Counted from the stretch's first letter, positions 1 to 8,740 are shown. The stretch is 35,951 bases of DNA from Flavobacteriaceae bacterium (GCA_013215105.1 JABSPL010000081.1:1-35951); one strand, 5' to 3'. Notes: generated by a model not told the origin, from the letters alone. Numbers and translations are program-made.

Positions 1-83
1 AGTATAATTTATCATAATGCATGGTTATTTGCTGTAATATAGCAATAAACCTGCATTTGACCATATACAAATAAGTGTTTTAT

Positions 84-118
84 GTATTTATTTAACTAAG
101 TATTAGTTAAATAAATAC
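84..118. terminator. 15-bp perfect hairpin with T-tract
   Basis: Arms 84-98 and 104-118 are perfect reverse complements of 15 bp around a 5-nt loop (agtat). Five T follow on the + strand (119-123), so it looks like a terminator for + transcripts entering from before the window. The stop codon of the minus-strand lipoprotein remnant (107-109) lies inside the right arm, so the hairpin may also end that transcript. Positions 1-83 hold nothing else I can recognise. Confidence 0.6.
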
Positions 119-1032
119 TTTTTCAGCAGACCCTATATAACCTAGTATATCATTCCAACTAATTCTTGTTATAGGGAAGTTTTCTCCCTTGTAAGTATCA
201 GATACCTTACTTACCATAAGTAGCTCCCACTGTTTTTGAGTTATTTCGAATTTACCTATCTTGAAACTACTAAGTTTAACCGTCCTGGTCATATCGTTTT
301 CTATAAACATTTCGAATTCTCCTCCCTCAACGTCTATCATATCTATTTTATATGGATTTAAGGTAGTTAATGTCATTTGCTCTCCATACACTATATCATT
401 TTCGTATTTCACAAACGATTTTATATAATATACGGTCCCCATATCTAAGTTTATCAGGTTCAAGTCAAACTCTCCTTCGTATATATTAGTACTATCAACT
501 ATATTGCTACTGTCTATGTCTAGGTTGTTCTGATCAAGTCCATAAACTACACCTGCCGATATAACTCTAGTTGTTTCTATATTCGACACTTTTATTTTAC
601 AAACAGCCGACGAGTCCGAAATATCACTAAGCCCCATAGACTCTACAGAGATCATAGTTGTAGTAAAGAATGATTTTTGAATGTCATAATAAACCTCATC
701 TCCTTTTTTGATATAAGGTGTTATATAATATTTGGTAACATTCAGTAAGTCGGCAAGCTCCAGCTCTACTCTGTCTTCTGATACATTATTCAAAACAATT
801 GCTTCTCCTTCGGTTATATAGAATTTTCTATTGTATCAACAACTAAACCTAGCTCCAAATCACTTTCTATATTCTCTATATTTACAACAACTGTGACAGA
901 AGATGGACTTATACTATTAAATTCCATTACAGTTAACTTTACACTAACTATAGGCTCCTTGTCTATCTTTTTACTACACGATATAGATATAACTAATATT
1001 AAACCATACAATACCTTATTTAAATATTTCAT
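107..1032 (-). pseudogene. Broken lipoprotein with FGE/SUMF1-like C-terminal domain
   Basis: The start at 1032 gives a lipoprotein signal (KYLNKVLYGLILVISISC, Cys as lipidation site), followed by a beta-sandwich/fibronectin-like stretch of the kind common in Bacteroidota surface proteins. Translation stops at 814-816. The next frame, read to 107, continues the same protein: repeat-like text with YYITPYIKKGDEVYY, then a formylglycine-generating-enzyme-like opening (VEGGEFEMF, FKIGKFEITQKQWELL, FPITRISWND). Removing one TA unit from the (TA)3 tract at 815-820 joins the frames as ENSITEGEAI. The FGE-like domain then stops after about 80 residues, where the family normally has about 200 more. I therefore read it as frameshifted and 3'-truncated, with the frameshift possibly reversible. 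The family assignment is from motif memory only. Confidence 0.65.
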
Positions 1033-1162
1033 CTTTACTGTTTTTTGCCCTACAAATATACAATTAACCAATACAATACCTTGTCGTTCACAATAAACTA
1101 TTCATATTTATCATATATTAGATCCATTTTTTACACATTAAATTAACAGTACAAACTAGAGA

Positions 1163-1211
1163 AACAAAACAAAGCCCCTAGACTGTTTAATTCTAAGGGC
1201 TTTGTTTTGTT
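1163..1211 (-). terminator. Terminator after purF-like gene
   Basis: Arms 1163-1177 and 1197-1211 are perfect complements of 15 bp with a 19-nt loop. On the minus strand the descending arm is T-rich (gggctttgttttgtt). It lies 24 nt beyond the purF-like stop and separates that gene from the lipoprotein remnant. Confidence 0.85.
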
Positions 1212-1234
1212 GTTATACAATTATCTCTTCTTAC

Positions 1235-3130
1235 TTAATAAGCTCTACCGCTATTACCTTCGTAATAATTGATAAAAGCATCATTTACCACTCTGTTACC
1301 TCCTGGAGTAGGGTAATTTCCAGTAAAGTACCAATCACCTGGGTTGTCAGGGCAGGCTATATGTAGGTTTTCTACCGTCTGGTATACTACATCTATTTCG
1401 GCATTGATGCCTTTTGTTTTTAGCATTTGAGCTATTTTGTCAGATATTTGTTCGTCGGTAAACGGATTATATATGTCTTTTACATGGTTTATTATATCTA
1501 CATCGGGTAAGCCTTTTTGTGCTATAGCCTTGGTATAAACACCCTCTATTACACTTTGCTTACCTTGTTCTTTCAATAATTCTATAGCTGCTTTGAATGC
1601 TATAAAATCAGTTATCCTAGCCATATCTATACCGTAACAATCAGGGTATCTTATCTGCGGAGCCGACGAAACTACTACTATTCTCTTAGGTTTAAGTCTG
1701 TCAAGTATTTTGATAATGCTTTTCTTCAAAGTAGTACCTCTAACTATACTATCGTCTATCACCATTAGGTTGTCGGTAGGTTTTACCACTCCATAAGTAA
1801 TATCGTAAACGTGAGCTACCAAGTCGTCACGGTTAGCATCATCGGTTATAAACGTTCTTAGTTTAGCATCTTTTATGGCTATCTTCTCAACTCTTAGTCT
1901 TTTGGATAGTATTTTCTTGAGACTATCAGCATTTATATCTCCACCTTTAATTATTTCTTCTATCTTTTGCAGATTAAACACTTCGTCAGCAGCCTCGGTA
2001 ATACCATAAAACGATATTTCTGCCGTATTAGGGATAAACGAGAATACAGTGTTTTCTATATCGTTGTTTATTTTATCTAAGACCAAAGGCAGTACTAGTT
2101 CGCCTAGCTTCTTTCTCTCTTTGTATATAGAAGCATCATTCCCTCTTGAGAAATATATTCTTTCGAACGAGCAGGCTTTGTTTTCTTTCTTAGGAAGTAT
2201 AGAAACTATACTAATAGTTCCATCTTTTTTGGTAATGATAGCACTACCTCTTTCTAACTCTTTCACATCTTCCAAGGCAGCATTGAATACTGTTTGCAAA
2301 GCTGGTCTTTCCGAAGCTACAGCTATTACTTCTTCATCTTGGTAATAAAATACTGGTCTTATTCCCGAAGGGTCTCTTACTACAAAAGAATCTCCATGGC
2401 CTAGTATACCAGCCAAGGCATAACCACCATCGAAGTTTTTGGTAGCTTGTCTTAGTATATCGGCTATGTCTAACTGTTGCTCTATTATTTCACTTGCATT
2501 CTTTTTACCTCCAATATTGTCTTTTACAGACTGATATATATCAGCTACAGCATTGTCTATAAAATGGCCTATTTTCTCTAGTATTATTACAGTGTCTGCA
2601 TTTTCTTTAGGGTGTTGCCCTAGTTCTATTAAGTACTCTATTATTTCTTTAGAGTTAGTCAGGTTGAAGTTTCCTGCTAGCAAAAGGCTACGATGTTTCC
2701 AGTTGCTTTCTCTCAAGAAAGGATGAACAGTTTCTATAGTATTCTTCCCAAAAGTACCATACCGAACATGCCCTAAAAACACTTCCGACATAAAGGGAGC
2801 GTTTTGCTGCATCCAATCGAAGTCATCTTTTTTACTGGGATATAGACTTATAAGTTCATCTATACTTTTGTTTATTTGCGAAAATATACCTTTGATAGGC
2901 TGGTTTTGGTTCGATCGTTCACGGTGTATATATTCTTTACCGAAAGGAACATCTAGTTTTACACTAGTAATACCCGCACCGTCCTGTCCACGGTTATGTT
3001 GTTTCTCCATCATTAGGTACATCTTCTGCATACCATAAAACGAAGTTCCGTATTTGTCTTTATAATATTCCAACGGCTTCAAAAGCCTTACCATTGCTAT
3101 ACCGCACTCGTGTTTTAATGGATCACTCAT
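1235..3130 (-). CDS. purF: Amidophosphoribosyltransferase, long Bacteroidota form
   Basis: Class II (Ntn) glutamine amidotransferase fused to a phosphoribosyltransferase domain. By family it transfers the glutamine amide to PRPP, the first committed step of purine synthesis, in the cytoplasm. With the start at 3130 the protein is 631 residues and begins MSDPLKHECGIA, so the candidate nucleophile Cys sits at position 9 rather than directly after the Met as in short PurF. NRGQDGAG and GHVRYGT of the glutaminase domain are present, and the PRPP loop is MVIDDSIVRGTT. An upstream in-frame ATG at 3166 would add 12 residues, but it lies within the candidate -7 box (3164-3171), so 3130 is preferred. 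It stands alone between a terminator and a divergent ssb. Bacteroidota often carry this long form; whether it is the only PurF of the cell cannot be seen here. Confidence 0.85.
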   Translation of the reverse strand: MSDPLKHECGIAMVRLLKPLEYYKDKYGTSFYGMQKMYLMMEKQHNRGQDGAGITSVKLDVPFGKEYIHRERSNQNQPIKGIFSQINKSIDELISLYPSKKDDFDWMQQNAPFMSEVFLGHVRYGTFGKNTIETVHPFLRESNWKHRSLLLAGNFNLTNSKEIIEYLIELGQHPKENADTVIILEKIGHFIDNAVADIYQSVKDNIGGKKNASEIIEQQLDIADILRQATKNFDGGYALAGILGHGDSFVVRDPSGIRPVFYYQDEEVIAVASERPALQTVFNAALEDVKELERGSAIITKKDGTISIVSILPKKENKACSFERIYFSRGNDASIYKERKKLGELVLPLVLDKINNDIENTVFSFIPNTAEISFYGITEAADEVFNLQKIEEIIKGGDINADSLKKILSKRLRVEKIAIKDAKLRTFITDDANRDDLVAHVYDITYGVVKPTDNLMVIDDSIVRGTTLKKSIIKILDRLKPKRIVVVSSAPQIRYPDCYGIDMARITDFIAFKAAIELLKEQGKQSVIEGVYTKAIAQKGLPDVDIINHVKDIYNPFTDEQISDKIAQMLKTKGINAEIDVVYQTVENLHIACPDNPGDWYFTGNYPTPGGNRVVNDAFINYYEGNSGRAY

Positions 3131-3163
3131 AGTCTTGTTTGTTTTTAACCTAAAGATATAAGG

Positions 3164-3171
3164 CAAATCTA
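3164..3171 (-). promoter_or_regulatory. Candidate -7 box for purF-like gene
   Basis: Minus strand reads TAGATTTG, matching the Bacteroidota -7 consensus TAnnTTTG. It would start transcription about 25 nt before the ATG at 3130. A TTG lies about 16 nt upstream, a little closer than the usual -33 spacing. Confidence 0.5.
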
Positions 3172-3290
3172 ATCAAATCATACTACAATTATCTTTAGTC
3201 TATGTTAAGTTTAAAATATTCATTATTATATTTTCTTATTAAAGAGTAATTTATTAAATTGCAGTACATTAACTTTAAAAAACAATAATT

Positions 3291-3641
3291 ATGAGATCGA
3301 TGAAAAACAGTGTATCATTAATAGGACGTATAGGTAATCCTGCGGAAATAAAGAAGTTTCAAAAGGATAAAAAAGAAAACAAAGTTGCTAACTTCAGTGT
3401 AGCTACAAGTTACACTTATACCAATTCCGAAGGTGAAAAAATAGAGAATACTCAATGGCATAGGATAGTAGCTTGGGACAAACTAGCCGATATAGTAGAG
3501 AAATACACGGGAAAAGGATCAGAAATAGGTATAGAAGGGCAGTTGACACACCGAAGTTACGAAGACGAAGACGGAACAACCAAGTATATAACCGAGGTAA
3601 TAGCTAATGAAGTACTGCTCTTTGGAGGGAAGAAAGATTAA
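3291..3641 (+). CDS. ssb: Single-stranded DNA-binding protein, short form
   Basis: A 116-residue OB-fold SSB. The N-terminus MRSMKNSVSLIGRIG matches the usual M-x-x-hydrophobic-KN-V-LIG opening of small Bacteroidota SSBs, which supports the first ATG rather than the one nine bases later. FSVATS, ENTQWHRIVAWDKLADI and GIEGQLTHRSYED are typical OB-fold strands. The protein ends GGKKD and lacks the acidic DDDIPF-type tail that recruits partner proteins in canonical SSBs. It is transcribed alone, divergent from the purF-like gene, and ends in a very strong terminator. A second short SSB lies at 17329-17679, so the two are paralogues; neither looks like the main replicative SSB. Confidence 0.9.
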   Translation: MRSMKNSVSLIGRIGNPAEIKKFQKDKKENKVANFSVATSYTYTNSEGEKIENTQWHRIVAWDKLADIVEKYTGKGSEIGIEGQLTHRSYEDEDGTTKYITEVIANEVLLFGGKKD

Positions 3642-3642
3642 G

Positions 3643-3681
3643 AAAAAAGGGTTCTACTTAAGCGAAGTAGAACCCTTTTTT
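3643..3681 (+). terminator. Terminator of ssb
   Basis: Arms 3643-3659 and 3665-3681 are perfect complements of 17 bp with a 5-nt loop. The A-run at the start and T-run at the end make it suitable for both directions. It begins two bases after the ssb stop codon. Confidence 0.92.
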
Positions 3682-3707
3682 AACATTATATAACTATGTG
3701 TTTTGAA

Positions 3708-3731
3708 GTTCTACAGAAAACTTAGTAGAAC
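3708..3731 (-). terminator. Small hairpin after recQ
   Basis: Arms gttctac (3708-3714) and gtagaac (3725-3731) pair over 7 bp with a 10-nt loop, 14 nt past the recQ stop. It repeats the core of the ssb terminator (gttctac/gtagaaccc), as if one hairpin arose from the other. There is no good T-run, so termination is uncertain. Confidence 0.4.
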
Positions 3732-3744
3732 CCGTTTTACTAGT

Positions 3745-5949
3745 TTAGTTAGCCACTTCACTAATAAACTTTATACGCATTAACCTTAGTTCTTCGTCCT
3801 CGTAGTCACCGTCAAACTCCTGAGAAGCCTCGTCGATACTATCGGTTTCCGATTCCATAAAGTACTCCATTATTTCTTCTTGCTGCTCTTCGTCTAGTAT
3901 ATCGTTAAGATAATAGTTAACGTTTATCTTGGTACCAGAGAATACGATTTTTTCTATAGCAGTTATCAGCTCAGTAATACTTAAGCCTTTAGCTTTAGAA
4001 ATATCTTCAAGAGGAAGTTTACGATCGGTATTTTGTATTATATATAGTTTCAATCCTGATTTTTCACCAGTTGTCTTTACTATTATATCTTCAACTACAG
4101 TTATACCTTGTTTTTCGGTATATCCTTTTATTTCCTCAACAAATTCTTTACCGTATTTGTTAGCTTTACCCATGCCAACTCCTTGTATATTAGATAATTC
4201 TTCTAAACTAGTAGGGTATTTACCTGACATTTCTTGCAGAGATGTTTCTTGAAATATAACATAAGGAGGTACATTATGCTTTTTAGCTACCTTAAGCTGT
4301 AGTTTCTTAAGTACAGACATTAGGTCTTTATCGTAAGTTACTGCGGTTTTTACAGCAGCTACTCCGTTAGCTTTAGCAAGCATTTGATCATAACCACTGT
4401 CTTCAGTCATCATAAACGAGACTGGGTTGTCAATGAAATCTTGTCCTTTATCGGTTAGTTTTAACACACCGTATTGTTCTATTTCTTTTTTGGTATATCC
4501 TCCTATAAACGATTGTCTTATCAGAGATTTCCAGTAATCAGCTTCTTTATGCTTCCCTTTACCGAAAAAGTCTTGTTTATTCGTTTTGTGAGAAATCAAT
4601 AAGGCATTATTAACACCTGTAAGGGTCGCACATAAATCCTTCATTTTGTATTTTTGCTTGGTATGTACTACCGTATCTAATACTAGTTTAAAGTCTTCTT
4701 TAGCTTCTACTTTATTTTTAGGGAACTTCGTGTTATCGTCCATGTCGGCACCTAAGCCGTTTACTTCGTCAAAATACTCTCCAAAATAGTGAAGGATATA
4801 TTTCCTTCTACTTACTGAAGTTTCACAATAACCAACGACGTCTTGTATAAGAGCCATTCCTATTTCTTGTTCAGACACAGGTTTGTTAGCTATAAACTTC
4901 TCTAGTTTTTCTATATCTTTATAATTGTAGAAAGCCAGGCAATGACCTTCTCCTCCATCTCTACCTGCTCTACCAGTTTCTTGATAATAGCTTTCCAGAC
5001 TCTTAGGTATATCGTGATGTATTACAAAACGAACATTAGGTTTGTCTATACCCATACCAAAAGCTATGGTTGCTACCACTATATCAATATCTTCCATAAG
5101 GAACATATCCTGATGTCGAGCTCTGGTTTTAGGATCGAAACCTGCATGATAAGCCACGGCTTTTATACCGTTAACCTGTAGCGATTGGGTTATTTCTTCT
5201 ACTTTCTTACGGCTAAGACAGTATATGATACCCGATTTGCCTTTGTTCTGACGTATAAAAAGTATTATATCTTTTATGACATTTTCGGTTTTAGGCTCTA
5301 CCTGATAATATAAATTAGGTCTGTTAAATGATACTTGAAACATATTGGCGCCTACCATACCTAAGGTTTTCATTATGTCTTCTTGCACCTTAGGAGTAGC
5401 CGTAGCAGTAAGTCCTATTATAGCTACATCTTTTATTTCTGTAATTATATTCTTAAGGTTTCGGTATTCTGGTCTGAAGTCATGCCCCCATTCCGAGATA
5501 CAGTGAGCCTCGTCTATAGCGACAAAAGAAACGTTTTGCTTCTGAAGGAACTCTACGTATTCTTCTTTTATCAACGATTCTGGAGCCACATATATCATCT
5601 TAGTGACGCCACTCATTATATCGTCCTTCACCCTCTGAACATCTCCTTTGTTCAAAGAAGAGTTTAGCACGTGAGCTATCTTGTCGTTACCTGTGGCACT
5701 ACGAATAGCATCGACCTGATTTTTCATAAGGGCGATAAGGGGCGATACTATAATGGCGACACCATCGAGTATAAGAGCTGGCAACTGATAGCACATGGAT
5801 TTACCTCCACCAGTTGGCATTATTACAAAAGTATCATTACCTGTAATGATACTTTTTATTATTTCTTCTTGAACACCTCTAAACTTATCGAAACCGAAAT
5901 ATTTCTTTAAAGGATCGTGTAAATTAATTTCCTTGCTTTCCATCTTCAT
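3745..5949 (-). CDS. recQ: ATP-dependent DNA helicase RecQ
   Basis: Superfamily 2 helicase (3'-5' by family) for recombination and repair, 734 residues. Visible motifs are the Q-motif region around FRGVQEEII, Walker A MPTGGGKSMCYQ (about 44-55), DEAHCISEWGHDFRPEY (from 146), GLTATATP, VATIAFGMGIDKPNVR and YYQETGRAGRDG. A winged-helix region and an HRDC domain (roughly 540-620) follow, then an acidic tail. The cysteines that bind zinc in E. coli-type RecQ are missing: the segment reads YCETSVSRRKYILHYFGE with no CxxC after it, a state I associate with Bacteroidota RecQ. Two Mets stand near the start (5949 and 5943); both fit. It diverges from kdsD across 75 bp with overlapping promoters. Confidence 0.93.
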   Translation of the reverse strand: MKMESKEINLHDPLKKYFGFDKFRGVQEEIIKSIITGNDTFVIMPTGGGKSMCYQLPALILDGVAIIVSPLIALMKNQVDAIRSATGNDKIAHVLNSSLNKGDVQRVKDDIMSGVTKMIYVAPESLIKEEYVEFLQKQNVSFVAIDEAHCISEWGHDFRPEYRNLKNIITEIKDVAIIGLTATATPKVQEDIMKTLGMVGANMFQVSFNRPNLYYQVEPKTENVIKDIILFIRQNKGKSGIIYCLSRKKVEEITQSLQVNGIKAVAYHAGFDPKTRARHQDMFLMEDIDIVVATIAFGMGIDKPNVRFVIHHDIPKSLESYYQETGRAGRDGGEGHCLAFYNYKDIEKLEKFIANKPVSEQEIGMALIQDVVGYCETSVSRRKYILHYFGEYFDEVNGLGADMDDNTKFPKNKVEAKEDFKLVLDTVVHTKQKYKMKDLCATLTGVNNALLISHKTNKQDFFGKGKHKEADYWKSLIRQSFIGGYTKKEIEQYGVLKLTDKGQDFIDNPVSFMMTEDSGYDQMLAKANGVAAVKTAVTYDKDLMSVLKKLQLKVAKKHNVPPYVIFQETSLQEMSGKYPTSLEELSNIQGVGMGKANKYGKEFVEEIKGYTEKQGITVVEDIIVKTTGEKSGLKLYIIQNTDRKLPLEDISKAKGLSITELITAIEKIVFSGTKINVNYYLNDILDEEQQEEIMEYFMESETDSIDEASQEFDGDYEDEELRLMRIKFISEVAN

Positions 5950-5967
5950 TTTTACCTAAATATTAGA

Positions 5968-5986
5968 TACATTTGTAACAAATATA
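5968..5986. promoter_or_regulatory. Back-to-back -7 boxes for recQ and kdsD
   Basis: The + strand has TACATTTG at 5968-5975 (for kdsD) and the minus strand has TATATTTG at 5979-5986 (for recQ). Both match TAnnTTTG and only 3 bp separate them. The core atttg-taa-caaat is itself an inverted repeat. Expected starts leave leaders of about 40 nt (kdsD) and 25 nt (recQ). Confidence 0.6.
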
Positions 5987-6024
5987 ATATATTTTTTATC
6001 ATATAAAAAAAATACACCAAAAGA

Positions 6025-6984
6025 ATGAGTGAAATATTACAAATAGCCAGGCAAACCATTGAAGAAGAGGGTAATGCTATACTCAACCTAAGCAAATTAA
6101 TAGACTCCGATTTTGAAAAGGCAGTAGAATCTATTTACAATTCGAAAGGTAGAGTTATAATTACAGGTATAGGTAAAAGTGCAATAATTGCTAACAAAAT
6201 AGTTGCAACCATGAATTCCACTGGTACACCTGCTATATTTATGCACGCTGCCGATGCTATACATGGTGACTTAGGAAATATACAAACCGACGATGTGGTT
6301 ATATGTATATCTAAAAGTGGTAATACTCCTGAGATAAAAGTATTAGTTCCTCTTATTAATAACGCAGGAAACAAGGTAGTAGCTATTACTGGTAATATAG
6401 ATTCTTTTCTGGCCAAAAACTCTAATTTCGTGCTTAATTGCTATGTCGAAAAAGAAGCCTGTCCTAACAACTTAGCGCCTACTACTAGTACAACTGCTCA
6501 GTTAGTTATGGGTGATGCTATAGCTGTAGCTTTACTAAAAATGAAAGACTTTACTAGTAAAGATTTTGCCAAATATCACCCTGGAGGTGCCTTGGGTAAA
6601 AAGCTGTATTTACGAGTTCAAGACCTTATCAAAAACAGTACAGCTCCACAGGTAAACCTAGACAGTAGTATTAATAAAGTGATAATAGAAATATCAGAAA
6701 AGAGGCTTGGGGCAACTGCTGTGATAGACAATAATAGAATAGTAGGTATAATAACTGATGGTGATATAAGACGTATGTTAGAGAATAATATAGACTTTAG
6801 GAAACTTACAGCTAAAGATATTATGGGTGAAAAACCTAAAATAATGAAACCTACAGATATGGCTATTGATGCTTTAGATGTATTAGAGAATAATGGTATA
6901 TCACAAGTATTAGTAAGTGATAGTAATAATAAATACATAGGAGCAGTACATCTGCATGACTTAATAAGAGAAGGAATAATTTAA
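6025..6984 (+). CDS. kdsD: Arabinose-5-phosphate isomerase (KdsD/KpsF family)
   Basis: Converts ribulose-5-phosphate to arabinose-5-phosphate for Kdo, the core sugar of lipopolysaccharide, in the cytoplasm (family knowledge). The 319 residues comprise an N-terminal SIS domain (about 35-175) with GIGKSAIIANKI and ICISKSGNTPEI for sugar-phosphate binding, then AKYHPGGALGKKL at the junction, and two CBS domains (about 205-319; VIDNNRIVGIITDGDIRR and LVSDSNNKYIGAVHLHDLI). Length and order match the family. It is first in an operon: tatC starts 3 bases after its stop. The recQ/kdsD/tatC arrangement is, as I recall, common in flavobacteria. Confidence 0.92.
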   Translation: MSEILQIARQTIEEEGNAILNLSKLIDSDFEKAVESIYNSKGRVIITGIGKSAIIANKIVATMNSTGTPAIFMHAADAIHGDLGNIQTDDVVICISKSGNTPEIKVLVPLINNAGNKVVAITGNIDSFLAKNSNFVLNCYVEKEACPNNLAPTTSTTAQLVMGDAIAVALLKMKDFTSKDFAKYHPGGALGKKLYLRVQDLIKNSTAPQVNLDSSINKVIIEISEKRLGATAVIDNNRIVGIITDGDIRRMLENNIDFRKLTAKDIMGEKPKIMKPTDMAIDALDVLENNGISQVLVSDSNNKYIGAVHLHDLIREGII

Positions 6985-6987
6985 AAT

Positions 6988-7791
6988 ATGAAAGATAAAA
7001 ATAAGAACATGTCTTTTTTGGATCATCTGGAAGAGTTAAGGTGGCATTTGGTTAGGATATTTGCAGTTATTAGTGTAGTTGCTGTAGTTTTGTTTACATT
7101 TCAGACTCTTGTGTATGAAGAGTTTTTGTTAGCTCATTTGGATTCGGCTTTCGTATCTTATCATTGGTTTTGCGATTTATTTGCCTTTTTAGGTATGGAA
7201 AGTAACTTTTGTAATGTTTCTTTTCCTCAAAAACTACAGAGTTTAGAGTTGACTCAGCAATTAATGAACTCTATATGGACTTCTTTTATCCTTGGTGTGA
7301 TAATTAGTTTCCCTTATATATTACTGGAAGTATGGAAATTCATAAGCCCTGGGCTTAGTAAGAATGAAAAGAAAAGATCGAAAGGATTCATATTTATATG
7401 TTCTATTTTGTTTTTTATAGGGGCGTTGTTTAGTTATTTTGTAATTTTGCCGATGTCAGTTTATTTCTTCTTTAACTACCAGATAAGTGAAATGATAGTA
7501 AATAACTTTCAGATGCAGTCGTATATAAGTATGATTACTAATACTATACTAGGTATATCTATAGTATTCGAACTACCTGTAATTATATACTTCTTAACCA
7601 AAATAGGACTTGTAAGCTCAAGTTTCTTAAAAAAATACCGAAAACACGCACTAGTATTGGTACTATTAGTGTCAGCAATAATAACACCTCCTGACGTGGC
7701 TAGTCAGATAATAGTATCTATACCAATACTTATATTGTATGAGATAGGTATAGTAATAGCCAAATTAATAGAGAAAAAACAAAAAGTATGA
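6988..7791 (+). CDS. tatC: Sec-independent translocase subunit TatC
   Basis: Inner-membrane core of the twin-arginine translocase, which recognises RR signal peptides and exports folded proteins. The 267 residues begin with the conserved amphipathic MSFLDHLEELRWHLVR (second Met, 7009; the upstream Met at 6988 adds only a charged heptapeptide). Six hydrophobic segments follow. Conserved family stretches include FPYILLEVWKFISPGL after the second helix region and ITPPDVASQ before the last. It has a 3-nt gap from kdsD and a 4-nt ATGA overlap with the next gene, so translation is probably coupled. No tatA/B gene is visible here. Confidence 0.93.
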   Translation: MKDKNKNMSFLDHLEELRWHLVRIFAVISVVAVVLFTFQTLVYEEFLLAHLDSAFVSYHWFCDLFAFLGMESNFCNVSFPQKLQSLELTQQLMNSIWTSFILGVIISFPYILLEVWKFISPGLSKNEKKRSKGFIFICSILFFIGALFSYFVILPMSVYFFFNYQISEMIVNNFQMQSYISMITNTILGISIVFELPVIIYFLTKIGLVSSSFLKKYRKHALVLVLLVSAIITPPDVASQIIVSIPILILYEIGIVIAKLIEKKQKV

Positions 7792-8300
7792 GTACAAAAC
7801 CTATGGTTCAGAGGATAATAGACCTCGAAGAAAGTTATAAAGAAAACCTAAAGGAGAACAAAAAGTATTTCCAACGATTAAAAAAACGACCTAACAAAAG
7901 ACTAGATCTAATAGTACAAGAATTACACGACAAAGAGTTTGCTAAAACAGATTGTTTGGACTGTGGTAACTGCTGTAAAACTACTAGTCCTATATTTACC
8001 GAAAAGGACATTACAAGAATATCTAAGCATCTTAAGATGAAAGAGAATATATTCATGAATGACTTTTTGGATAGAGACGACGACGATTATTATGTACTAA
8101 AAACAGCTCCTTGCTTCTTTTTGGATTCGGACAACTCATGTTCTATATACGATGTAAGGCCTAAAGCTTGTAAAGAATACCCACATACCAATAGGAGGAA
8201 GTTCCATCAATTAGGAGAGTTAACTATAGCTAACACAGCTATATGTCCTGCAACTCACAATATATTGGAGAACTTGAAAAAGATAAATCCTTTGTCTTAG
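7788..8300 (+). CDS. YkgJ-family cysteine-cluster protein
   Basis: A 170-residue soluble protein with the YkgJ/UPF0153 cysteine pattern: CLDCGNCCKTT near residue 60, then CFFLDSDNSCSIYDVRPKACKEYP, and a final Cys after the NTAICPA segment. The cluster is thought to bind zinc or an Fe-S centre; the true role is unknown. A charged, helical N-terminal 45 residues precede the cluster. It overlaps the end of tatC by 4 nt (ATGA) and is the last gene of the kdsD-tatC operon. The next gene begins about 100 nt on, behind its own structured leader. Confidence 0.85.
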   Translation: MSTKPMVQRIIDLEESYKENLKENKKYFQRLKKRPNKRLDLIVQELHDKEFAKTDCLDCGNCCKTTSPIFTEKDITRISKHLKMKENIFMNDFLDRDDDDYYVLKTAPCFFLDSDNSCSIYDVRPKACKEYPHTNRRKFHQLGELTIANTAICPATHNILENLKKINPLS

Positions 8301-8318
8301 TTGAAATAATAAAGTGAA

Positions 8319-8380
8319 AACACTAGTTAAGTGTTATTTTTAAACTGCTTTAGCGAAAAATAACACATATTAAGTGTGTT
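8319..8380 (+). promoter_or_regulatory. Chain of three mutually exclusive hairpins
   Basis: Hairpin A pairs aacact 8319-8324 with agtgtt 8330-8335. Hairpin B pairs 8331-8341 with 8356-8366 (11 bp, 14-nt loop). Hairpin C pairs aacaca 8362-8367 with tgtgtt 8375-8380. The right arm of A is the left arm of B, and the right arm of B is the left arm of C, so A+C and B are alternatives. The set ends 18 nt before the Bor-like start codon. B could also be the terminator of the preceding operon. Confidence 0.5.
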
Positions 8381-8398
8381 TAAAAAAAAACAAACAAA

Positions 8399-8695
8399 AT
8401 GATAAAAAAATCAACAAAATTAATGGGACTTGTGCTAGCGGGATCAATGCTATTAACTTCTTGTTACACTTACACTAGCGTAGTAGGTAAAGGTGCACAA
8501 GGAAACGTAAAAGTTACAGAATGGAATCATTACCTTATACAAGGTTTGGCTCCTGTGAAAATTTCTGATTCTAAACAAATGGCAGGAGGTGCAGAAAACT
8601 ACACTGTAACTACTAAATTATCATTTGTGAACGGTCTAGTTGCTGGTTTAACTTTCGGATTTTACACTCCAACAACCACAACAGTTACTAAGTAA
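8399..8695 (+). CDS. Bor-like small lipoprotein
   Basis: A 98-residue protein with a signal peptide and lipobox (GLVLAGSMLLTSC, Cys about 22). The mature part is about 76 residues, with NHYLIQGLAPVKISDSKQMA and a C-terminal FVNGLVAGLTFGFYTPTTT stretch. This resembles the Bor/TraT-region lipoprotein family of the outer membrane as found in Bacteroidota. In lambda, Bor is linked to serum resistance, but nothing here shows that role. It stands alone downstream of the hairpin chain and is followed by a hairpin (8702-8740). Confidence 0.75.
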   Translation: MIKKSTKLMGLVLAGSMLLTSCYTYTSVVGKGAQGNVKVTEWNHYLIQGLAPVKISDSKQMAGGAENYTVTTKLSFVNGLVAGLTFGFYTPTTTTVTK

Positions 8696-8701
8696 TAATT
8701 A

Positions 8702-8740
8702 TATAAAGGTTGGAGCTTGCTATAAGTTTCAGCCTTTATA
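8702..8740 (+). terminator. Hairpin after Bor-like gene
   Basis: tataaagg (8702-8709) pairs with cctttata (8733-8740), and the stem extends inward by about five more pairs including G-U pairs. It starts a few bases after the stop codon. There is no T-run, so it may stabilise RNA rather than terminate transcription. Confidence 0.45.

Noticed and set aside
2900-2930. tRNA-like T-loop string (ggttcgatcg)
   Set aside because: It lies inside the purF-like coding region with no cloverleaf around it.
1235-3166. Longer purF-like start at 3166
   Set aside because: That ATG overlaps the candidate -7 box, and the family begins at MSD..KHECGIA.
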